The notes under the pieces: generated by a model
Database searches by the model: none
What the model was told of the DNA's origin: nothing
The model's input: only the letters and a program-made list of their open reading frames with translations
Made by a program: the position numbers and the translations under genes
Shown here: positions 58,636-64,000 of the stretch, piece by piece
How the letters are laid out: every line of letters begins with the position of its first letter
How positions within the stretch are numbered: position 1 is the stretch's first letter
Assembly (NCBI GenBank): GCA_902515985.1
Contig: CABXWY010000002.1
Location: 27,448 to 91,447 of the forward strand
Direction: 5' to 3'
From: an uncultured Pelagibacteraceae bacterium
Lineage (GTDB): Bacteria; Pseudomonadota; Alphaproteobacteria; Pelagibacterales; Pelagibacteraceae
Length of the DNA: 64,000 nt

Positions 58636-59361
58636 ATGGCAGGTCATTCACATTGGGCAGGGATTAAACATAAAAAGGGAAGAGCAGATAAACAACGATC
58701 AAAAATATTTTCAAAACTTTCAAAAGAGATTACCGTAGCAGCAAAATTAGGTGACAAGGACCCAAGTATGAACCCCAGATTAAGGTCAGCAATCCAAGCT
58801 GCTAGGGCAGCAAATATGCCTAAAGACAACATAGAAAGGGCAATAGAAAAATCATCAGATAATTTAAGTTCAAGTTTAGAAAACATAAGATATGAAGGAT
58901 TTGGTCCTGAAAAAATAGCAGTTATAGTTGAAGCTTTTACTGATAATAAAAATAGGACAGCATCACAATTAAGAACTATTTTTAATAAGAATGGAGGCAG
59001 TCTTGGATCAAGTGGATCAGCATCACATAATTTTAACCAATTAGGAGTTATTAGAATAGATAAAAATGAGATTAAAGAGGATCAGATTTTGGAATTAGCA
59101 ATTGAAGCTGGTGCGTCTGAGATTTATAGCCGTGTTGATTTTCATGAAATTCACTGTGATAAGAAGAACATCTATAATATTAAAAAAAAATTAGAGGAAA
59201 ATATAGGAAATTTCATTTCAACAGAAATTGAATGGATACCTAATAATAAAGTTATGGTAAGTAAAGATAATTTAGAATTGGCAAATAATTTTTTAGAAGA
59301 CCTGGATAACAACGAAGATGTTCAAAATATTTATACAAATTTAATTTTAGAGGGAAATTAA
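58636..59361 (+). CDS. yebC: YebC/PmpR-family protein
   Basis: This 241-residue protein starts with the family signature MAGHSHWAGIKHKKGRADKQ then RSKIFSKLSKEITVAAK, followed by IRYEGFGPEKIAVIVEAFTDNKNRT and GGSLGSSGSASHNF. YebC proteins have been described as transcription regulators and more recently as ribosome-associated factors. It shares one base with the RuvC-type gene, keeping the classical yebC-ruvC neighbourhood. Confidence 0.95.
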   Translation: MAGHSHWAGIKHKKGRADKQRSKIFSKLSKEITVAAKLGDKDPSMNPRLRSAIQAARAANMPKDNIERAIEKSSDNLSSSLENIRYEGFGPEKIAVIVEAFTDNKNRTASQLRTIFNKNGGSLGSSGSASHNFNQLGVIRIDKNEIKEDQILELAIEAGASEIYSRVDFHEIHCDKKNIYNIKKKLEENIGNFISTEIEWIPNNKVMVSKDNLELANNFLEDLDNNEDVQNIYTNLILEGN

Positions 59362-59852
59362 TGCTAATAATTGGAATTGACCCGGGTATATCAGGGGCAA
59401 TATGTTTTATGGAGGATGGTAAAATAATTGATGCTATTGATATGCCAAGCATGGCTGATGGAAAAAAAAATAAAAAACAAGTAAATGGTTCTCAAGTCTA
59501 TAATGAAATTAAAAAGCACATAAATAACAAAGAATTCACTGAGATTAAAGTGGTTATTGAGCATGTTTCAGCGATGCCAGGCCAAGGAGTAACAAGTATG
59601 TTTAATTTTGGCCAATCATTTGGGATCTTGAAAGGTATTTGTTCTGCGATGAACTTATCAATGTATTTTGTAAGGCCTGCAAAATGGAAAAAACATTTTA
59701 ATCTCATAAATTCCTCTAAAGATGCAAGTAGAACAAAAGCTATCGAGATTTATCCTTATTTTTCAACAAATTTGTCTAAAAAAAAAAATGCAAATAAAGC
59801 AGATGCAATATTGATAGCCAGCCATTTTAATGAAACTTTTGTGAAAAATTAA
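59361..59852 (+). CDS. ruvC: RuvC-like Holliday junction resolvase, phage-type subgroup
   Basis: This 163-residue RNase H-fold nuclease has GIDPGISGAICF with D7, VVIEHVSAMPGQGVTSMFNF with E67, VRPAKWKKHF and KADAILIASHF with D148. A residue corresponding to a further acidic ligand appears to be N145. The EHVSAMPGQGVTSMFNFGQS and PAKWKK blocks are those of the RuvC-like resolvases common in phages, not of standard RuvC. It occupies the normal ruvC site after yebC, but ruvA and ruvB, which usually follow, are missing here. It probably replaces RuvC, but whether it partners RuvAB is not known. Confidence 0.78.
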   Translation: MLIIGIDPGISGAICFMEDGKIIDAIDMPSMADGKKNKKQVNGSQVYNEIKKHINNKEFTEIKVVIEHVSAMPGQGVTSMFNFGQSFGILKGICSAMNLSMYFVRPAKWKKHFNLINSSKDASRTKAIEIYPYFSTNLSKKKNANKADAILIASHFNETFVKN

Positions 59853-59906
59853 ACATTTTTTACTATTAGACAAATTGATGACACAATTAAGTGTGAATCA
59901 TTTTTC

Positions 59907-60581
59907 ATGGAAGCTGATATATCTTCACAAGCAGTTGGTTTGGCAACTAACACAGATTTTTCATTGGTAAAATTGTTTTTGAGAGCAGATATTATTGTGA
60001 AGTCCGTTATGATACTTTTGATTGCATGTTCTATTTATTCTTGGGCTATAATAATAGAGAAAATAAGATTATTTAAAAAAATAAATATTTCTACAGAAGA
60101 GTTTCAGGATAAATTTTGGAAATCAAAATCAGCTGAAAGTTTTTATAACAATATTCCCAAAAATATTGATGATCCACTTGCTCAAATATTTAGAGCATCT
60201 ATGGAAGCTGCTTTAAAAACACGATCTAAATCACAACTAAACGAAAGACTTTCAAACATGCTTCAAATTAATATTGAAAAACAAATGGAGAAAATTGAAA
60301 AAAGTTATACTTTTCTTGCTACCGTAGGATCAACAGCACCATTTATTGGACTGTTTGGAACAGTTTGGGGTATTATGAATTCTTTTCAATCTATTGCCAT
60401 TTCAAGAAATACAAGTTTAGCAATTGTCGCTCCCGGTATTGCAGAAGCACTATTTGCAACAGCACTTGGTCTTCTTGCGGCAATACCTGCTGTGGTTGCT
60501 TTTAATAAATTTAGTAATGACTCTAAAAAATATCTACAAAAATTAGAAAATTTTTCAAAAAGATTTTTATCAATTATTTAA
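59907..60581 (+). CDS. tolQ: Tol-Pal proton channel subunit TolQ
   Basis: This 224-residue MotA/TolQ/ExbB protein has three membrane helices (about 30-50, 128-150, 165-195). The segment STAPFIGLFGTVWGIMNSF followed by VAPGIAEALFATALGLLAAIPAVVAF lines the proton path. With TolR it energises TolA to tie the outer membrane to peptidoglycan during division. It lies 1 nt before tolR. The acyl-CoA thioesterase ybgC that often precedes tolQ is absent. Confidence 0.96.
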   Translation: MEADISSQAVGLATNTDFSLVKLFLRADIIVKSVMILLIACSIYSWAIIIEKIRLFKKINISTEEFQDKFWKSKSAESFYNNIPKNIDDPLAQIFRASMEAALKTRSKSQLNERLSNMLQINIEKQMEKIEKSYTFLATVGSTAPFIGLFGTVWGIMNSFQSIAISRNTSLAIVAPGIAEALFATALGLLAAIPAVVAFNKFSNDSKKYLQKLENFSKRFLSII

Positions 60582-60582
60582 A

Positions 60583-60999
60583 ATGGCTTTTAAATTTAAA
60601 AGGTCTTCAAGAGAACCAATGAGTGAAATAAACGTTACACCGTTCGTTGATGTAATGTTAGTTCTTTTAATTATATTTATGGTAACAGCCCCTTTATTGA
60701 CGGTTGGCGTGCAAGTTGATTTACCTGAAAGTTCAGCAGACTCTCTCCCAGAAGAACAAGAACCTTTAACTTTAACTATTAATTCAAAAGGTGAAATTTA
60801 TATACAAGAGTCAAAAGTAGAGTTTGATAAAATTATTGCTAAAATTCTAGCAGTATCTAAAAACAGAACAGATACAAGAATTTATGTTAGAGGCGATCAA
60901 TCTATAAACTATGGAAGAGTGTTAGAAGTAATGGGTATGCTTTCTGGATCAGGATTTACAAAAGTTGCATTAATTTCTGAGCCTTACAAAGAGAGGTAA
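60583..60999 (+). CDS. tolR: Tol-Pal proton channel subunit TolR
   Basis: This 138-residue protein has a single membrane helix at about 20-42 with the functional aspartate D23 in NVTPFVDVMLVLLIIFMV, and a periplasmic ExbD/TolR domain with GVQVDLPESSA and VYVRGDQSINYG-like elements (IYVRGDQSINYG). The start MAFKF follows tolQ at once, and tolA begins 4 nt after. Confidence 0.96.
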   Translation: MAFKFKRSSREPMSEINVTPFVDVMLVLLIIFMVTAPLLTVGVQVDLPESSADSLPEEQEPLTLTINSKGEIYIQESKVEFDKIIAKILAVSKNRTDTRIYVRGDQSINYGRVLEVMGMLSGSGFTKVALISEPYKER

Positions 61000-61003
61000 A
61001 TAA

Positions 61004-61813
61004 TTGACTAAAAATATTTTTATTTCATCTATACTTCACTTTTTTTTGATTTTTATCACTGCAATTAGTCTTCCCTTTTTAGCTAAGAAACCAATAGACT
61101 TACCTCCAATTATTTCTGTAGAACTAATTCAAATTGCAGATAAAACAAATATTCCTTACGCACCAAAAGCAAAAAAAATTATAGAGGAGGTTAAAAAAAA
61201 AGAGGAAAAAGTGACTTCTGAACAGGCTCCGCCCAAAAAAGTAAAAAAAGAGAAACCAGACGCAGTTCCATTACCAAATGAAAACTTAGAAAAAGTAAAA
61301 AAAATAGAGGAAAAAAAACAAAATCCTGAAAAGATTGAAGATGAAATTAAACAGGTCTCTGAGTTTGAAAAAGATGAATTATTCGATCCAGATAGTATTT
61401 CTGCTTTAATAGATAAATCAAAAGAAGAAAATGCAGAAACTACAAAAAAAAACAATAAAATTACACAATCAAAGGATAAAAATGTTGATAATCTAAGTCT
61501 AACTTTGAACGAAGAAGACGCACTCAAAGCTCAAATTTTTAGTTGCTGGAGTATCCCTTTAGGATTACCATATAATGAAAATTTATTGGTAAGAATAAAA
61601 TTAGAGTTAAAACCTGACGGAACAGTCGTAAAGTCTGAAATTTTGGATCATGCACGAATGAATAAACCTGGACAGGGATTTTATAAAGTTTTAGCTGAAA
61701 GTGCTTTAAGAGCAATAAAGCTCTGTCAACCTCTTAGAGTTCCAACAAAAGGTTACGAAAGATGGAAAAATTTACAATTAAATTTTGATGCAAGAGAGAT
61801 GTTACAAGGATGA
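61004..61813 (+). CDS. tolA: TolA-like envelope-spanning protein
   Basis: This 269-residue protein has an N-terminal membrane anchor (about 5-25), a long charged, Lys/Glu/Pro-rich central region (about 45-165) and a C-terminal domain with [20 protein letters not shown] and [14 protein letters not shown], the TolA/TonB C-terminal pattern. It spans the periplasm to bind TolB/Pal. The start is TTG at 61004 with GAGAGG 8 nt upstream. It overlaps tolB by 4 nt. Confidence 0.9.
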   Translation: MTKNIFISSILHFFLIFITAISLPFLAKKPIDLPPIISVELIQIADKTNIPYAPKAKKIIEEVKKKEEKVTSEQAPPKKVKKEKPDAVPLPNENLEKVKKIEEKKQNPEKIEDEIKQVSEFEKDELFDPDSISALIDKSKEENAETTKKNNKITQSKDKNVDNLSLTLNEEDALKAQIFSCWSIPLGLPYNENLLVRIKLELKPDGTVVKSEILDHARMNKPGQGFYKVLAESALRAIKLCQPLRVPTKGYERWKNLQLNFDAREMLQG

Positions 61814-63156
61814 TTAAAAAAATTAAATTATCGATAATTTTGCTTATTTTAGCCACTGTTCATTCGAAGGCATTAATTGAAGTTGATATTACCAGAGGTA
61901 ATCTTGACCCACTTCCTGTTGCAGTATCACCATTATCAATGGATAAAAATACTAATGAAAATTTAAGCAAAGAATTAAAAATAGATAATGTTGGACATAA
62001 AATATCTGAAGTTGTTGAGAACAATTTAAAAAACTCAGGATTATTTAATCCTTTAAACAAAGATGCTTTTTTGCAAAAACCTGACATTGCTCACTTAAAA
62101 CCAAGATTTGAGGATTGGTCACTTATAAAAGCACAAGCCTTAATTACAGGTAAAGTAACTTTTAGGGATGAAAAATTACGGGTTGAATTTAGATTATGGG
62201 ATGTGCTTGCCGGAAAAGAAATGATGGCTTTGGCGTTTACTACTGTTCCATCAAACTGGAGAAGGGTTGGACATATCATTACAGATAAAGTTTATGAAAG
62301 ATTAACTGGGGAGAAAGGATATTTTGATACTAGAATAATATATGTTGCAGAAGAAGGTCCAAAAACAAAAAGAATAAAAAAGTTAGCAATTATGGATCAA
62401 GACGGTTCAAATACAAAATATTTAACGTTAGGAAATGAGTTAGTTTTGACGCCAAGGTTTAATCCAGCGAACCAAATGGTAACTTATCTTTCTTATTTTA
62501 GGAATTTACCAAGGGTTTATTTATTAGATATTGAAACTGGAATACAAGATGTTGTAGGTGATTTTCCAGGTATGACTTTTGCACCAAGATTTTCACCCGA
62601 TGGAAAAAAAATTATTATGAGTTTTGCTATGGACGGAAATTCAGATATTTATACAATGGATCTAGAAAACAGAATTGTAGATAGAATTACTAATCATCCA
62701 TCTATTGATACTTCGCCTTCTTATTCACCAGATGGAAAATTCATATGTTTTAATTCTGATAGAAGTGGATATCAGCAAATTTACGTTATGCGGAGAGATG
62801 GAACGAATGTAAAAAGAATTTCATTTGGAAAAGGATTATATGGAACTCCAGTTTGGTCACCTAGAGGTGACTTAATTGCCTTTACGAAATTACACAAAGG
62901 TAAATTTTATATTGGAGTAATGAGAACTGATGGTACGGGAGAGAGATTGCTTACAGAAAATTTTTATCAAGAGGCTCCATCTTGGTCACCAAATGGAAGA
63001 GTTTTGATATTTTATAGAGAAACTAAGACAGACTCTGATGGAAAGGGGTTTTCAGCAAAACTGTGGTCTATAGATTTGACAGGCTACAATGAGCGTATGG
63101 TTAAGACAGAATCAGACGCTTCTGACCCATCTTGGTCGTCTTTATTAAGTAATTAG
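61810..63156 (+). CDS. tolB: Tol-Pal periplasmic beta-propeller protein TolB
   Basis: This 448-residue protein has a signal peptide (hydrophobic 6-19, cleavage around HSKA), an N-terminal TolB domain with [15 protein letters not shown] and [12 protein letters not shown], and a C-terminal six-bladed propeller made of repeats such as [26 protein letters not shown] and [10 protein letters not shown]. It interacts with Pal and TolA. It is separated from pal by 87 nt. Confidence 0.96.
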   Translation: MIKKIKLSIILLILATVHSKALIEVDITRGNLDPLPVAVSPLSMDKNTNENLSKELKIDNVGHKISEVVENNLKNSGLFNPLNKDAFLQKPDIAHLKPRFEDWSLIKAQALITGKVTFRDEKLRVEFRLWDVLAGKEMMALAFTTVPSNWRRVGHIITDKVYERLTGEKGYFDTRIIYVAEEGPKTKRIKKLAIMDQDGSNTKYLTLGNELVLTPRFNPANQMVTYLSYFRNLPRVYLLDIETGIQDVVGDFPGMTFAPRFSPDGKKIIMSFAMDGNSDIYTMDLENRIVDRITNHPSIDTSPSYSPDGKFICFNSDRSGYQQIYVMRRDGTNVKRISFGKGLYGTPVWSPRGDLIAFTKLHKGKFYIGVMRTDGTGERLLTENFYQEAPSWSPNGRVLIFYRETKTDSDGKGFSAKLWSIDLTGYNERMVKTESDASDPSWSSLLSN

Positions 63157-63243
63157 ATGTAAATATTATAAAATAGTTGATTTTTTAACTTGAAAGATTT
63201 ATTCAGTTGTGGAAAACTTAAAATAATCAATTAAGGAGCAGTG

Positions 63244-63720
63244 ATGGATTTAAGCAAATTTTTTAAGAATGCATTATTAGTAATGCTAGCATGTTTGGTG
63301 CTTTCAGCTTGTGCGACTAAGAAAGTTCAAAATCAAATGCAGGGTGATGTTTATACAGGAACTGATACTGTAGAATATTTAGCATCAGGAGTTCCAGACA
63401 GAGTTTTCTTTGCTACGAATGAGTCAGTTTTAACAACTGCTTCAAGAGATACTTTGAGAAAACAAGCAGAGTGGTTAAGAAAGAATTCTAAAATTAATGT
63501 AGTACTAGAAGGTCATGCAGATGAAAGAGGAACAAGAGAGTATAACTTGGCATTAGGCGAAAGAAGAGCCAATGCTGCCAAAGACTATTTAATGACATAT
63601 GGAATTTCAGGTAATAGAATTTCAGTAATAAGTTATGGTAAAGAAAGACCTGTTGACTCAGGATCAAATCCTTTAGCATGGTCTAAAAACAGAAGATCTG
63701 TAACTGTAAAAGCAAATTAA
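63244..63720 (+). CDS. pal: peptidoglycan-associated lipoprotein Pal
   Basis: This 158-residue outer-membrane lipoprotein has a signal peptide with lipobox LSAC, lipidated Cys at 23, then a C-terminal OmpA-like domain with VFFATNESVLT, VVLEGHADERGTREYNLALGE and RRANAAKDYL, which binds peptidoglycan diaminopimelate. The start is ATG 63244, 5 nt after a clear AAGGAG; the GTG at 63241 is less likely. The 87-nt gap after tolB suggests that pal may also have its own promoter. Confidence 0.96.
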   Translation: MDLSKFFKNALLVMLACLVLSACATKKVQNQMQGDVYTGTDTVEYLASGVPDRVFFATNESVLTTASRDTLRKQAEWLRKNSKINVVLEGHADERGTREYNLALGERRANAAKDYLMTYGISGNRISVISYGKERPVDSGSNPLAWSKNRRSVTVKAN

Positions 63721-63728
63721 TTTAAATT

Positions 63729-63771
63729 AAAAAAGACCCCAAAGTATTTTATATCTTGGGGTCTTTTTTTT
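63729..63771 (+). terminator. strong rho-independent terminator after pal
   Basis: GACCCCAA at about 63735-63742 pairs with TTGGGGTC at 63756-63763. The flanking A-run and T-run extend the stem to about 14 bp (AAAAAAGACCCCAA / TTGGGGTCTTTTTT), and a T-tract ends the structure. It is the clearest intrinsic terminator in the window and separates pal from cpoB. Confidence 0.92.
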
Positions 63772-63802
63772 GCCATCATTATAAATATTAATCAAAAAAT
63801 AG

Positions 63803-64000
63803 ATGATCAAGAAATTTAAATACTTATTAGTTTTTAATGTTTTAGGTTTATTTTTTATCAATATTTTAGCAAATGCTGATAACCATAATATTTCTGAGTT
63901 ATTAGAAACAATTCAAAAAGATATTAAAACTTTAGAAAAGGCAGTTTATTCAAACCCATCGAGTAATGATTTAAATTTATCTTCATCTTCAATGGATCAA
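63803..64000 (+). CDS. cpoB: CpoB/YbgF-like Tol-associated periplasmic protein, cut by the right window edge
   Basis: 66 codons are visible from ATG 63803. A signal peptide (hydrophobic 8-22, likely cleavage near LANA) is followed by a short coiled coil ISELLETIQKDIKTLEKAVY, as in the N-terminal trimerisation helix of CpoB, which coordinates outer-membrane constriction with peptidoglycan synthesis. Its position directly after pal supports the assignment. The TPR part lies beyond the window. Confidence 0.72.
   Translation, partial: MIKKFKYLLVFNVLGLFFINILANADNHNISELLETIQKDIKTLEKAVYSNPSSNDLNLSSSSMDQ

Overview
The window is a very AT-rich, gene-dense bacterial chromosome segment, most likely from the SAR11 clade (Pelagibacterales, Alphaproteobacteria). 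The evidence is the base composition, 4-20 nt gene overlaps, intergenic gaps often of only 0-40 nt, an alphaproteobacterial gene set (the DUF1013/TrcR protein, class I aldolase beside gap-pgk, ELM1-family protein, carAB next to gatB/yqeY-dnaG-rpoD), and many TTG starts. No insertion sequence, CRISPR array, rRNA or origin was seen.

Layout, left to right. 1-2266 (minus): a MarR regulator overlapping an OmpR-type response regulator and an EnvZ-type sensor kinase cut by the window edge. 2328-3209: ilvE. 3206-9896 (minus): a compact run uvrB - pteridine-reductase-type SDR - secreted hydrolase - folB - uvrC - pgsA, mixing excision repair, folate/pterin and phospholipid genes. 9934-14716: aspartate aminotransferase, an extended SDR, thioredoxin reductase, an ELM1 protein and a 2OG-Fe(II) oxygenase. 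14713-19108 (minus): carB and carA. 19224-23355: gatB/yqeY, dnaG and rpoD.

23378-31722 is an accessory island between rpoD and a tRNA-Ile2(CAU) gene. A plus-strand AT-rich part encodes methyltransferases, an O-antigen ligase-like protein and a GT-C-like membrane protein. A minus-strand, visibly G+C-richer part encodes a TylF-type O-methyltransferase, a PhyH-type oxygenase and a sugar O-methyltransferase-like protein. A frameshifted phage-like gene and decayed sequence close the island. The likely common theme is synthesis and decoration of a surface glycan.

31803-33956: MlaC, MlaA and a peptidoglycan amidase. 33987-34346: RNase P RNA. 34455-48229: a division and cell-wall cluster mraZ-ftsZ-rsmH-ftsL-ftsI-murEF(fused)-mraY-murD-ftsW-murG-murC, preceded by a triple MraZ-type operator. 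It is rearranged: ftsZ sits second, and murB, ddl, ftsQ and ftsA are not in it. 48231-56487 (minus): initiator tRNA, rpsU, trcR, rpmE, suhB, efp, thiE and the sugar-phosphate run fba-pgk-gap-tkt. 56542-59852: a coiled-coil protein, zapA, 5-formyl-THF cyclo-ligase, ymdB, yebC and a phage-type RuvC. 59907-64000: tolQ-tolR-tolA-tolB, pal, a strong terminator and the start of cpoB.

I did not find a clearly new multi-gene system. The observations most worth a second look are the loss of DnaG zinc ligands, the phage-type RuvC without ruvAB beside it, the reorganised cell-wall cluster with its MurE-MurF fusion and MraZ operator, the pteridine-reductase signature next to folB, the uncertain start codon of rpsU, and the mosaic glycan island with a broken phage gene.
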